A stretch of 64,000 bases of DNA, taken from NCBI RefSeq assembly GCF_030407455.1, contig NZ_JASDDJ010000008.1, positions 1 through 64,000 on the forward strand, in the 5' to 3' direction. Made by a program: the position numbers and the translations under genes. Positions 29,251 to 37,895 of this stretch are shown here, piece by piece. The DNA comes from Psychrobacter sp. 5A.1 (GTDB lineage: Bacteria; Pseudomonadota; Gammaproteobacteria; Pseudomonadales; Moraxellaceae). The first letter of the stretch is position 1. Every line of letters begins with the position of its first letter. The notes beneath the pieces were generated by a model that saw nothing but the letters and a program-made list of their open reading frames with translations, did not search any database and had not been told where the DNA came from.

Positions 29251-29934
29251 ATGCAAATGAAAATTAATAATGATACGTACGAAGTGATTACTAGCAAAGA
29301 CATCACGCACATCGAAAAAGCCGTAGACAAATCAACATTAGCCATGCCATTGGTGGCGGTATATTGTGGATCGCGTTTGGGTAATAGCGAAGTGTATGAG
29401 CAGGCAGCACGCGAACTGGGCAGTGCATTGGCAGCCAACGGTATGGGACTGGTGTATGGTGGTGCTAGCATCGGTCTGATGGGTGCGGTCGCCGATGAAG
29501 TTATCAAAAGCGGCGCTCAAGCGGTAGGCGTCATTCCGACCTTTATGCTCAAGCACGAAATCGCTCATGAACAGTTAACGCGCTTGCATCTGACGGATAC
29601 CATGCACACGCGCAAAACAGTCATGGCAGAGTACGCAGATGCCTTTATCACTCTCCCAGGTGGCTTAGGAACGCTAGAAGAAATCATGGAAATCGCCACA
29701 TGGCGTCAGCTGTACCAACACGAAAAACCCATGATTATTCTAAACATCAACGGTTTTTATGACCGTATGGTTGAGCATTTAAAATATACCACTGAGCAGG
29801 GTTTTATGAAGCAGGAAGATTTAGATCGTCTGGTGGTGTGCAATACCATCAGCGAAGCGATCGATATGCTACAGACAGTGGTGACCATCAATGAGGATGT
29901 AAATACAGAAAAAATGGCGGGTCGTAATAGCTAA
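29251..29934 (+). CDS. LOG family (TIGR00730) nucleoside-5'-monophosphate phosphoribohydrolase
   Basis: 227 residues with the Rossmann-like LOG core: VAVYCGSRLGN near 36, GLVYGGASIGLMG near 66, R121/K122 in MHTRKTVMAEYADAF, and the phosphate-binding PGGLGTLEE at 136-144. LOG enzymes cleave AMP or cytokinin ribotides into base and ribose phosphate. The N-terminus is about 30 residues longer than usual, but the ribosome binding site supports the annotated start. Two consecutive hairpins follow the gene. Confidence 0.9.
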   Translation: MQMKINNDTYEVITSKDITHIEKAVDKSTLAMPLVAVYCGSRLGNSEVYEQAARELGSALAANGMGLVYGGASIGLMGAVADEVIKSGAQAVGVIPTFMLKHEIAHEQLTRLHLTDTMHTRKTVMAEYADAFITLPGGLGTLEEIMEIATWRQLYQHEKPMIILNINGFYDRMVEHLKYTTEQGFMKQEDLDRLVVCNTISEAIDMLQTVVTINEDVNTEKMAGRNS

Positions 29935-29959
29935 GCTGTATAACACTCGTTAATAGATA

Positions 29960-30034
29960 ATGGACGCTTAAGTATTAAGCGCCATTACGCAGAAAGGAGC
30001 AGATAACCAAAATTTGGTTATCTGCTCCTTTTTT
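29960..30034 (+). terminator. Double hairpin terminator after the LOG gene
   Basis: A first hairpin (ATGGACGCTTAA / TTAAGCGCCAT, 29960-29986) is followed by a long perfect one (AAAGGAGCAGATAACCAAA paired to its complement, ending in a T-run, 29993-30034). Only the second has the shape of an intrinsic terminator. Confidence 0.85.
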
Positions 30035-30072
30035 GTATCTATTAAAAACCTATCAGCGAATCATAACTACTA

Positions 30073-30232
30073 GGGCGTGTCCTCATTTTAAAAATGGTGA
30101 TAAAAATGAGATAAATCGCAGTCAAACAAGAAAAATAGCGCAGATAATATCGAGATATTAGTCAGCTATTTGACGCCGTTTGGCCATTTTTAACCCATTT
30201 AGATGACTATCGATTGAATTGAGGACACGGCC
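30073..30232. mobile_element. Miniature inverted-repeat element (family 1), full length
   Basis: 160 bases, ends GGGCGTGTCC and GGACACGGCC, flanked by TA (30071-30072 and 30233-30234). No coding capacity. The interior closely matches the copy at 32220-32389 and carries GATAATATCGAGATATTA. On the minus strand its last base plus the TA target make the TAG stop codon of the FAD oxidoreductase gene. Confidence 0.92.
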
Positions 30233-31839
30233 TAGGCATCAGCAGATGACAGATCGTTCAATGCCGCGTCACAAATACTACGATTGACATCGGCCATTGC
30301 TATTGGGAATCCACGCTGCTCAGCGAGCACGCGCGCGACTTTGTCCACAGCGACGCTATCATTATGTACAAGGTATGACCACTCATGGGCATAGCGGCTA
30401 CGATTCATTGGCGTATCATTATTTATTAAGCCCAATTCGGTCAGCTCATTCACTATCTGATCCGCAGCAATCAAAGTTGAAGATGCTTTGACATTTTCTG
30501 CACGGGCATAGCGTATATTAGAATACAAGCTCACATCCGCGACTCGCAGCGTATCATCCTGTCCAGGAATCTGCTGTCCACCGTATAGCGCATTACCAAC
30601 GGTACGCGCGCTATTGAATGTCGGTACAAACTCAGCCACATATTCAATCGCTTGCTGGCTACGTGCCTGTAAAGGGGCTTTATCCCAGCCATCTTCAATA
30701 TAATGCACGTATTGCTGTGGCAGTTTGGGCTGCGCACTGTCTGTACTTGACGCGACTAAACCATCATCAAATAAGGTAATGGCTTTACTCATGCCATGTA
30801 TCTGAAAATAGCCGCCAGGGTAGGGAGTGAGCTGTGCCATGCCTTCTGGTGTACCGCGCTGACCATAAATAATAATCTCTGGTATTTGACCACCTGCCTC
30901 ACCCCAATGAGTGACATAAGAGGATTTGAACTCAACCATACGTGTGACTTCAACACCAACCATGTCATCGATAACACCAGTACGGAAACCACAGGCGTTG
31001 ACTAAGTAATCCACTTCGATGGATTCTGGCTGAGATGTATTTTCTGGTTGATAGTCGATACGCCATTTTGTGACATGATGGTCAGCATTGGTACAGTTTT
31101 CGCAATCCACTGGTACGACTTTTTGTACAGCTGTATTGGTAAAGACATGTGCATGATCATATTCTTCTAGTGCCAGTGTTGCAGAGGCTGCCAAGCGAAA
31201 AATATTCCAGCCATACTCTTGAACGACAATCAGCGGAAATTTGACTTTATTCAAGTCCAAATATTTCGCAACCGGTATCATCCATTCATCAACCGTGCTG
31301 GGTACAGCGACTTGCTCACGCTCAGACAGCTCAATCAATTGGTCGTGACTGTATAGCTGGTAGTAGTCTGCAGGCTCACCCAATACTTTATTATTGGCAT
31401 CTTGCTCAATCATTTCTTGATAAGCATTGGTCAAAATATCTAGACGCGGTAGCAAGTCTTCAGGCAGTCCTTCGTCACGTGTCGGCACGGCAAACACAGT
31501 GGGACGCACGTCGATGGTATGAGGATACAGACGCAAGATATCGATACATTGTTTGAGGAGTGCCACGCAATCTTCATCAGGTATCTCACGGTACAAATTA
31601 CCACCCGCATGCAAATGACACATGGGCGGTCCATCAATGAGTGATTTTTTCTTCTCAAATAAATACGTCTCAAGTCCTAGTGCTGCAAGGCGAATAGCAA
31701 TCGTTGCTCCCGCAGTGCCGCCACCCAAAATGCCAACACGTTTCGTGGGCAAGTTGTTTTGTGCCTCGTAAGATAGCGCCTCAGAATGGGCGTCACGGTT
31801 CAAGGATTGAGCGTGGTTTTTATCAAAAGGCTGAGTCAT
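30232..31839 (-). CDS. FAD-dependent oxidoreductase of unknown substrate
   Basis: About 535 residues. The N-terminal dinucleotide-binding motif GILGGGTAGATIAIRLAALG is followed by an acidic/basic FEKKK end of the second strand. A conserved-looking MCHLHAGGNLYREIPDEDC block lies near residue 75, and NACGFRTGVIDDM near 280 resembles the second FAD-contact region. I recognise homologues in Acinetobacter and Pseudomonas only as 'FAD-dependent oxidoreductase'; resemblance to malate:quinone oxidoreductase or flavin halogenases is superficial. ATG at 31839, with AAGGAT upstream, is preferred over 31890. The stop codon is supplied by the inserted miniature element at 30073-30232. Confidence 0.78.
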   Translation of the reverse strand: MTQPFDKNHAQSLNRDAHSEALSYEAQNNLPTKRVGILGGGTAGATIAIRLAALGLETYLFEKKKSLIDGPPMCHLHAGGNLYREIPDEDCVALLKQCIDILRLYPHTIDVRPTVFAVPTRDEGLPEDLLPRLDILTNAYQEMIEQDANNKVLGEPADYYQLYSHDQLIELSEREQVAVPSTVDEWMIPVAKYLDLNKVKFPLIVVQEYGWNIFRLAASATLALEEYDHAHVFTNTAVQKVVPVDCENCTNADHHVTKWRIDYQPENTSQPESIEVDYLVNACGFRTGVIDDMVGVEVTRMVEFKSSYVTHWGEAGGQIPEIIIYGQRGTPEGMAQLTPYPGGYFQIHGMSKAITLFDDGLVASSTDSAQPKLPQQYVHYIEDGWDKAPLQARSQQAIEYVAEFVPTFNSARTVGNALYGGQQIPGQDDTLRVADVSLYSNIRYARAENVKASSTLIAADQIVNELTELGLINNDTPMNRSRYAHEWSYLVHNDSVAVDKVARVLAEQRGFPIAMADVNRSICDAALNDLSSADA

Positions 31840-32219
31840 TGTCGTCGTTATATCCTTAATAGCATCCGTATTAGGCTGTGCTCGGTACATTTATCACATG
31901 TCTTGCGACTATCGATGTGTATGCGAATGATATGTGTGCGAAGGTGGTTAAGTTCAATACGCAAACTTGAACTTCATTTAAACTTCAATAGCCATCTTGT
32001 CGATTGTGTAGCCATACTTCACTTCCATAGGTATATTTTACGAAAAACTACAGCCAATATGATGGCAAATACGTAAGTACATGCATGAGTTTTGTCAACA
32101 AAGCGCTACGATAGAGGCATAAAAAGCAGACGTGAGCGAATGAGACAACAATATTTCACTTATCACTTACCAATTACAAGTGCCATGCTCGAATGTTTAA
32201 CACACCCTAAGATATTCTA

Positions 32220-32389
32220 GGGCGTGTCCTCATTTTAAAAATGGTGATAAAAATGAGATAAATTGCCGTCAAACGAGGAAAATAGTGCAGATAATATCGA
32301 GATATTGACCAACTATTTGACGATGTTTAGCAAAATTTAGCTATTTTTAGCCCATTTAAAGGACACTCGTTTGAATTGAGGACACGCCC
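32220..32389. mobile_element. Miniature inverted-repeat element (family 1), reference full copy
   Basis: 170 bases, perfect ends GGGCGTGTCCTCA and TGAGGACACGCCC, flanked by TA (32218-32219 and 32390-32391). There is no reading frame of use. The left 75 bases are the complement of window positions 1-74. The TA duplication and GGG ends are reminiscent of IS5-group or IS630/Tc1-type insertion sequences, whose transposase would have to act in trans. Confidence 0.93.
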
Positions 32390-32400
32390 TAAATAAAGGG

Positions 32401-32445
32401 TAGTCCATTTAGATGACAATCAATTGAATTGAGAGCATTTCCTAG
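32401..32445. repeat. Degenerate right-end relic of miniature element (family 1)
   Basis: TAGTCCATTTAGATGACAAT and the following bases to GAGAGCATTTCCTAG match the right end of the full copy with several changes. It directly follows the full copy at 32220-32389. Confidence 0.7.
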
Positions 32446-32567
32446 CAGTATAAACAACGACATTGGCATAGATCATTGGCGGGGTAATAAATAATAAGAA
32501 AATATTGATTTTGCATGTTTTCAGCCAGCTTTATGCTACTAATCTAGGGTGTAAGTGCTTAACTGCC

Positions 32568-32596
32568 TTGCAAATTTGCCGAAAAATCGGTAAAAT
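32568..32596 (+). promoter_or_regulatory. Sigma70-type promoter of rpmE2
   Basis: TTGCAA (32568-32573), 17-base spacer, TAAAAT (32591-32596). A short hairpin TTTCCC-GCTG-GGGAAA follows in the leader about 10-25 bases downstream. The leader is about 170 bases long, which leaves room for control by L31 or by metal status. Confidence 0.6.
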
Positions 32597-32777
32597 CGCG
32601 GTTTGATTTTCCCGCTGGGGAAAGGCTAAGTGAGCAGAGGTGTGGTGTTGGATGCTGGAATAAGCCAGTGATGCAATTGCCATACTTGCAAATGTCCTTA
32701 GTGCCTCAGTTACGTATGACTATAGCTTGGCCTCAGGCCAATGATACTAAGCATACATCGGACATAGAGAGTTTATT

Positions 32778-33059
32778 ATGCGTAAAGATATCCATCCTAA
32801 TTACCAAGAAGTTTTATTCCACGACACTAACGCTGACGTTTTCTTTTTGACTCGTTCAACTGCTAAAACCAAAGCTACTCGTGAATACGAAGGTACAGAA
32901 TATCCATACTACCCACTTGATATCTCAAGTGCGTCGCATCCATTCTATACTGGCGAACAACGCAAAACTTCTACTGAAGGCCGTGTTGCTAGCTTCAACA
33001 AACGCTTTGGTGCGTTTGGTGGCCGTAAGAAAGCTGCTGATACTGACGCTGCAGAATAA
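32778..33059 (+). CDS. rpmE2: 50S ribosomal protein L31, type B (zinc-free)
   Basis: 93 residues starting [20 protein letters not shown], with the ASHPFYTG segment near 56 typical of L31. It has no CxxC zinc-ribbon cysteines, which identifies the C-minus paralogue (YkgM/RpmE2). In many bacteria this form replaces the zinc-binding L31 under zinc shortage. Here I see no obvious Zur palindrome in the leader, so it may be the main L31. A strong terminator follows. Confidence 0.95.
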   Translation: MRKDIHPNYQEVLFHDTNADVFFLTRSTAKTKATREYEGTEYPYYPLDISSASHPFYTGEQRKTSTEGRVASFNKRFGAFGGRKKAADTDAAE

Positions 33060-33096
33060 TTTACACTTATTGTGTAAATATATTTCGCAAAGCAAT

Positions 33097-33128
33097 AAAA
33101 AACCGCTGATTATTCAGCGGTTTTTTTT
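33097..33128 (+). terminator. rpmE2 terminator
   Basis: AAAACCGCTG-ATTATT-CAGCGGTTTTTTTT. Confidence 0.9.
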
Positions 33129-33177
33129 GTTTGAATGTTAACAGTCGTATTTTTGAAAGGTGGAACTAAGACGTCTT

Positions 33178-34023
33178 CTAAGTAGTGGAAGGGTCTAGCA
33201 ACTGTGTAATCAGCTCTGACAATTGCTGCGCCCAATAGCCATACATGAGGCTGCTAGGGTGAAAGCCGTCACTGGCAAACATCACGGTGATATCGATTGG
33301 CGTGCCACTCGCATGCTCTTCTATCATCCGTGGAAAATCAGTTGCCATATAAGTAACGCTGTCATGCTCGGCGCATATTTTCTGCAATATCTTATCGAGA
33401 ATTGAGGCTTTAGCACCGACAAAGTTGTTTAATGGGGCAGGGATTGCCGGCATTTGAGCCATTGGTGGTAGGCTTGAAAAAATCAATTCTCGCACACCAA
33501 ACTTGCGCTGAGCAATAGCAATAATCGCTTCAATCTGCTGCTGCCATTTACGCGCAGAGACATTGGCAGTGGTGTCATTAACCCCGACACTCAATACCAT
33601 GATATCAACCGCTTGACTAGGAGCGGGTAGGATATAGAGCCGACGCAAGATATCAAAGCTGGTGTGACCAGTGGTTGCTTGCAATGACCATGTCAGCTCA
33701 TCAAACTGAGTCTGAATAACAGACTGCTGCTGCAAAATAGGAATCAGCTTGCCAGCTAATGCTTCTTGCTGCGTTTGACTACCCACACCAGCGGCGGCTG
33801 AATCCCCAACGATCATGACGGTGAGCGTTTTCTTAACAGCATCTTTTTGTGTATTGGCAGACAGGGTATTAGCAGAGTGGTTTAATTGAACATGACCATG
33901 CCTTTCGCCATGTGGTTCAGGCAAGCGAACCGTGTCACGCTTGATTCTGCGACCTTGATAGAGATAAACAGGGGCAAGCAGTACATCTCTTGCCACTGTC
34001 GCCATCTTATTGCTATTTACCAT
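33178..34023 (-). CDS. SGNH/GDSL-type hydrolase
   Basis: About 281 residues. Block I is VMIVGDSAAAGVGS (catalytic Ser after GD), block III VLSVGVNDTTA (Gly/Asn oxyanion) and block V DGFHPSSLMYG (Asp-x-x-His), the SGNH esterase/lipase pattern. ATG at 34023 starts four bases after the nadV stop codon, so translation is coupled to nadV. An earlier start would overlap nadV by nearly 100 bases. The substrate is unknown; co-location with NAD salvage may be incidental. Confidence 0.85.
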   Translation of the reverse strand: MVNSNKMATVARDVLLAPVYLYQGRRIKRDTVRLPEPHGERHGHVQLNHSANTLSANTQKDAVKKTLTVMIVGDSAAAGVGSQTQQEALAGKLIPILQQQSVIQTQFDELTWSLQATTGHTSFDILRRLYILPAPSQAVDIMVLSVGVNDTTANVSARKWQQQIEAIIAIAQRKFGVRELIFSSLPPMAQMPAIPAPLNNFVGAKASILDKILQKICAEHDSVTYMATDFPRMIEEHASGTPIDITVMFASDGFHPSSLMYGYWAQQLSELITQLLDPSTT

Positions 34024-34027
34024 ATTG

Positions 34028-35425
34028 CTACCATCCAGCACGCTCTCGAATAGTCGTGAGGTTGTCTTCAATGAACAACTTGCCATCGACATAAACGTCA
34101 CGCAACAGGTTTTCCGCATCATCCGTTAAGTCATCGGCTTTGATGGTTTTTAGTTTTCCGTTGCTGTCTTTGACCAAAGCCAATCGACCTTTTTTTGAAC
34201 GTTTCGAGCGGCTGGTGATGGGATCTTTATAGATATCTTTCCAGACACCATCGATAGAGATAGAACTGGCTTTCATTGCCCAGCTCATGGTGTCGCGGTT
34301 GACTTGCTGTAATAGACCACCGCCCATACCAAAGGTTACGTTTTCAGCGCTGAAGCCTGCTTTTAATATGACATCAATAATCTTGGTTAGGCTTTGTGGA
34401 CTGATACCATCACCTTGGATGACTCGTACATAATCTGGTAATACCTTATAGCCTTTGCTATTCACAGTCGTTCCAAACTTCACTGCCAAGCGCTCTAATG
34501 CCTCGCGGACAACTTTGGTAGGCTCGCCACTGTCTGGTCTAATGACCAATGTGCCGCCCATGTTTTTTACGTCGTCTTTTAGGCTGCCACCCCAGATATT
34601 ATCGATGGCGTTCCATAAGTCATAACTGTCTGAAACCACTGAAAAGCTTTTACCGTCGCCACCAAACCGTTCAATCATATTGGCAAAGGCTGCTGTCTCA
34701 CCGTCACGGCCCCATGCAGTCATCGTGCTGTGTTCAGCTGCAGGGATAGAAAACGCTGGCATGTCTTTATCCATTTGATACCAGCGACTGGCAGCTACTA
34801 GTGCCGTCATTGAGTCAGTGCCCGCAAAGTTCACCAAATGTGCCAAGCTGCCGAGTGCCACAGATTCCTGACTAGATGCACCGCGTGAGCCAAAGTCGTG
34901 CAGCCTGAACGTGAGTGACTCTGTGTTATCTGCTGATTTTTCTAATGCTTTACGAATGATGTCTTTACAATAATGCGAGACACTGGCGACCGTTGATGGA
35001 TACCAAATCGCGCGTAATAAGGCGGTTTCGATATAGCTTGGTAGCCAGTAAAATTCAGGGTCGGTATTGATGATTTGGCAAACCACATTGGACACTGGCA
35101 CGATGCTGCCTTCGGGTACGGCTTGGATACGCAGTGGTAGATAACCATTGTGTTTTTCAATTAAATGCTCCCAACCCGCACGATTGAAGGTCAAGCCGTG
35201 TGCTTGCACGACCATTTCGGCTTCATCGATATCTTGATGGGTAATAGGGGTGCTCAGGTATTCTTTGATAAAGGCTTGCAGACCAAAAAATACCACATCA
35301 TAGTCGCCTTTGCGCGCTTCAATATAGCTTGACAGATACTCACTACCGCTTGGATATTGCACCCAATGTGAGGTTTTATAGCTGTCGCTGTTAAGAATTA
35401 AATTATTTAGATTACTGGTATACAT
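34028..35425 (-). CDS. nadV: Nicotinamide phosphoribosyltransferase
   Basis: About 465 residues. Makes NMN from nicotinamide and PRPP, the salvage step that bypasses deamidation. Starts NLILNSDSYKTSHWVQYP; FRLHDFGSRGASSQESV near 180 and the IRPDSGEPTKVV and QGDGISPQSL segments near 300-345 are NAMPT/NadV signatures. ATG at 35425 is preceded by AGGAG. It lies downstream of nadM, 227 bases apart on the same strand, so the two form a complete nicotinamide-to-NAD route. Confidence 0.95.
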   Translation of the reverse strand: MYTSNLNNLILNSDSYKTSHWVQYPSGSEYLSSYIEARKGDYDVVFFGLQAFIKEYLSTPITHQDIDEAEMVVQAHGLTFNRAGWEHLIEKHNGYLPLRIQAVPEGSIVPVSNVVCQIINTDPEFYWLPSYIETALLRAIWYPSTVASVSHYCKDIIRKALEKSADNTESLTFRLHDFGSRGASSQESVALGSLAHLVNFAGTDSMTALVAASRWYQMDKDMPAFSIPAAEHSTMTAWGRDGETAAFANMIERFGGDGKSFSVVSDSYDLWNAIDNIWGGSLKDDVKNMGGTLVIRPDSGEPTKVVREALERLAVKFGTTVNSKGYKVLPDYVRVIQGDGISPQSLTKIIDVILKAGFSAENVTFGMGGGLLQQVNRDTMSWAMKASSISIDGVWKDIYKDPITSRSKRSKKGRLALVKDSNGKLKTIKADDLTDDAENLLRDVYVDGKLFIEDNLTTIRERAGW

Positions 35426-35612
35426 CACAGAACTCCTCTGCTTTGAAATGCCACAGCTGCTTTAATGAAAGAGCAGTTGCAGCGGTAAACCCTTGCCGTC
35501 TATCGACTTGGGCGGTGAAAGCTGTTGTACAAAAACGTGTGCAAAAAGGATCAATCAGGTTTAAAAATAAAAAACTAAGAAAATAAATTATATAGACTAT
35601 AGTCGATTATAA

Positions 35613-35660
35613 GGTTGTAAATGATGTACTAGTCGGTCAATGTTATGTAAATTTACAACC
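35613..35660. promoter_or_regulatory. Inverted repeat between nadM and nadV
   Basis: GGTTGTAAAT (about 35613-35622) and its exact complement ATTTACAACC (about 35651-35660, overlapping the nadM stop codon) are separated by 28 bases. A perfect GACTATAGTC palindrome lies just beyond (about 35594-35603). It could be a hairpin attenuator or an operator for NAD-responsive control of nadV (NrtR-like); no T-run follows, so it is not a standard terminator. Confidence 0.4.
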
Positions 35661-36729
35661 CTACCATCTTGGTAATAATCGCATAATGGTCTTCGAACAT
35701 CATGGCGGCATCGAGCTCTGCCAGCGGTAACCAAAAAGCTTTGGCTGCGTCATCACCACCTTTTACTTTTGGTAGACCTTTTGGGTCATTTTTCAGCTGA
35801 AAATAAAATGCTTGGGTAATCGTTCGACCACGTGCCGAGCGATAGGGATCATCAAAGGTATGCTGACTGTGACAAGAGCCACGCAACACCGCTTCAGGAA
35901 CTTTGAGGCGTGTTTCTTCCCGTAGCTCACGGATACAGGCATCAAACAACGTCTCTTTTGGATTCAAGAATCCACCAGGCAATGCCCACAGTCCGCGCCC
36001 TGGCATACTACGGCGCTCTACCAACAGGATATGTCCGGACTGTACAATTAACGCATCAGCCGTCATAAATGTAGGCGGATAGGGGGCTGATTCCCACTGT
36101 CTTTTATATTTATCAATGAAATCGGCTTCTTCATGCAGCTGATGGTAATCGTCAGTTTTTTTGAAGTCATTCAGCACTTTACGGGTTGATTCGGGCGTGC
36201 GCTCAGGTGTCGGCGTGGCCCCCATCAGGTAGCTATCGCGAATCGGCGTGGCTGATAGATTGTGATAATTGGGCACTGAGACCGAGTCCCAGTTGGGGAA
36301 TAGCGATAAATAATACGATGAGCTGTCTTTTGAATGACCAATCAACCCAATATCGCCCTGCAAATCACCAGTGACAGATTTTACGCCTGCCTGCACATAT
36401 TGTAGCCAGCGTGTGTCGTTGTAGAGTGCATCGTCTAGACCCACGCAGTGAATACGTGCCGCTTCCTCTGCTGAGTAGGCGTCTTTAATCATGGCCGCAC
36501 GCTCAGCGACGCTAAATGGATTGCGTAAGCTGCGTGGTAGATTGGCTGAGCCAATGAGCATAATCACATCATCCGAGCGCTTTAATGCTTCGTCGATGAC
36601 GGCTTTATGTCCACGATGGAACGGCTGAAAACGCCCAATGAAAACCAAATAACGATAGTGTTTACTGCTTTTCTGATCAGGGGTTTGTGTGTCTGAACTT
36701 TGCTCTGATAATTCACTCATAGACGCCAA
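35653..36729 (-). CDS. nadM: Bifunctional NMN adenylyltransferase/Nudix hydrolase
   Basis: 358 residues in two domains. The N-terminal nucleotidyltransferase has GRFQPFHRGH at 32-41 (HxGH-type) and a later RDSYLMGA region. The C-terminal Nudix domain has the box beginning GGFLNPKETLFDA and ending RELREET (about 258-280). The pair makes NAD from NMN and probably hydrolyses ADP-ribose or similar. The start at 36720 (MSELSEQ) is an alternative to 36729. It is first in the nadM-nadV-SGNH cluster. Confidence 0.94.
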   Translation of the reverse strand: MASMSELSEQSSDTQTPDQKSSKHYRYLVFIGRFQPFHRGHKAVIDEALKRSDDVIMLIGSANLPRSLRNPFSVAERAAMIKDAYSAEEAARIHCVGLDDALYNDTRWLQYVQAGVKSVTGDLQGDIGLIGHSKDSSSYYLSLFPNWDSVSVPNYHNLSATPIRDSYLMGATPTPERTPESTRKVLNDFKKTDDYHQLHEEADFIDKYKRQWESAPYPPTFMTADALIVQSGHILLVERRSMPGRGLWALPGGFLNPKETLFDACIRELREETRLKVPEAVLRGSCHSQHTFDDPYRSARGRTITQAFYFQLKNDPKGLPKVKGGDDAAKAFWLPLAELDAAMMFEDHYAIITKMVGL

Positions 36730-36886
36730 TTTCCTACGACTTATATTTCATTGGTAAAAAATTAATAATGCCAATACTGACACAGCCGATGACTCGCTGA
36801 CAAGTGGAAAGATGTTTGGGATAGTATAACGGTCAATGATGATGTGAATCATGATGTGACGAGTCCAGATAAATACGCCCATAATT

Positions 36887-37045
36887 TTAATGGGAGTGCT
36901 TTTCAATCCAAGCAGTCACTGTTGGCCAGATTTCTTTGGCAGCGTTACGGCTAATCATAATGCAGCCATGAGTATAGTCGTCTAAATCACCATGGCTGAG
37001 CGCGTATTCACAAAAGACATTTGCAGGATTTTTAAAGTCACCAGC
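36887..37045 (-). pseudogene. Fragment of a second alpha/beta-hydrolase 3' end
   Basis: About 159 bases homologous to the 3' end of the intact hydrolase gene at 37896-38855. By hand count 19 of about 137 bases differ. The minus-strand frame is open for about 50 codons (F-K-N-P-A-N-V-F, then H-G-D-L-D-D-Y-T-H) and keeps its own stop codon. Homology stops abruptly at about 37045, followed by the phosphatase gene. Confidence 0.9.
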
Positions 37046-37072
37046 TTGAGTGCCATATCACAAAATTTTTGG

Positions 37073-37750
37073 CTACATCTCTATACGGACAGCAGCCACG
37101 GTTTTAGGGTTTAGCATGTTCTCAAGATTTACCCAAACGGCGTGATAGCCAAATCCACCAGCGACCATCTCTTGCTTAGCGTGTTCAATAGACCACTCTT
37201 GCTCAATGATTCTATACATAGCGATAATCAGTCCCGTACGGTCAGCACCATGATAGCAGTGTACCAGTACGCTCTTATTTTGTGCCTGTAACTCTTTTAT
37301 TGTATTTAAGGCTTTAGCGATTTCTTTTGGAGTAACATACCACGATTTAAGCGGTTGATTATATAAGTCTAAGGACGTCTCATTAACAATATCAGTTAGT
37401 AATTTTTCATCATCATTTCGATCAAAAAATCGTAAATTAAGGATAGCGTCAATACGATTGGCTTTAAGTAGAGGGATATCAGCTGCACGTAACTGCTCAC
37501 TTCGAAACAGTAGCTTATCAACTTGATATAAATTGGTCGCCTTATTAATCAAGACTGCATTTTGCGGTAAGGATGGGGGAGCCGTAAGTTGAGTAGTAGC
37601 AGTTGACTGGCAGCCGATCATCAGACTGGCTAGACTCATAGAGCCTGCGACTAATATTGACTTGTAACGCTGTTGCCAGCGATGGTTATGGTCTATGGTA
37701 CCTTTGTTCGACCTAGTGCTCAAAAGCTGGTTAATAAGCATAATTCTCAT
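37073..37750 (-). CDS. Lipoprotein dual-specificity/tyrosine phosphatase-like protein
   Basis: 225 residues. A basic N-terminus, hydrophobic stretch (about 31-46) and lipobox SLMIGC (C47) indicate a lipoprotein. The phosphatase loop is HCYHGADRTG (C165, R171), the CX5R signature of cysteine-dependent phosphatases, with the general-acid Asp probably upstream near YNQPLKSW. The substrate could be phosphoprotein, phosphoinositide or polyphosphate. It lies exactly between the intact alpha/beta hydrolase and a fragment of another copy of it, so it looks like inserted cargo. Confidence 0.85.
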   Translation of the reverse strand: MRIMLINQLLSTRSNKGTIDHNHRWQQRYKSILVAGSMSLASLMIGCQSTATTQLTAPPSLPQNAVLINKATNLYQVDKLLFRSEQLRAADIPLLKANRIDAILNLRFFDRNDDEKLLTDIVNETSLDLYNQPLKSWYVTPKEIAKALNTIKELQAQNKSVLVHCYHGADRTGLIIAMYRIIEQEWSIEHAKQEMVAGGFGYHAVWVNLENMLNPKTVAAVRIEM

Positions 37751-37895
37751 ACCCTTAGTTTTGATTGGTTATCATTCTACCGCTACAGACTATTGGATAG
37801 CCATTATCAGCCATAATAGTTTCAAGCCTTGCAGTTGTTGTACATAATAAAGCGCTCATTATAGTAAGTGGCTAAGTGGCTAAGTAACTAAGTAA

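Larger units (their letters stand above)
31840..32777. other. Repeat-rich intergenic region upstream of rpmE2
   Basis: 938 bases holding the full miniature element at 32220-32389, a right-end relic at 32401-32445, a terminal relic ACACACCCTAAG at 32200-32211, and the rpmE2 promoter and leader. No gene was found. Confidence 0.7.

Noticed and set aside
30073-32389. The FAD oxidoreductase as a composite transposon between two miniature elements
   Set aside because: The elements encode no transposase, and no outer target duplication of the whole unit is visible; neighbouring independent insertions are simpler.
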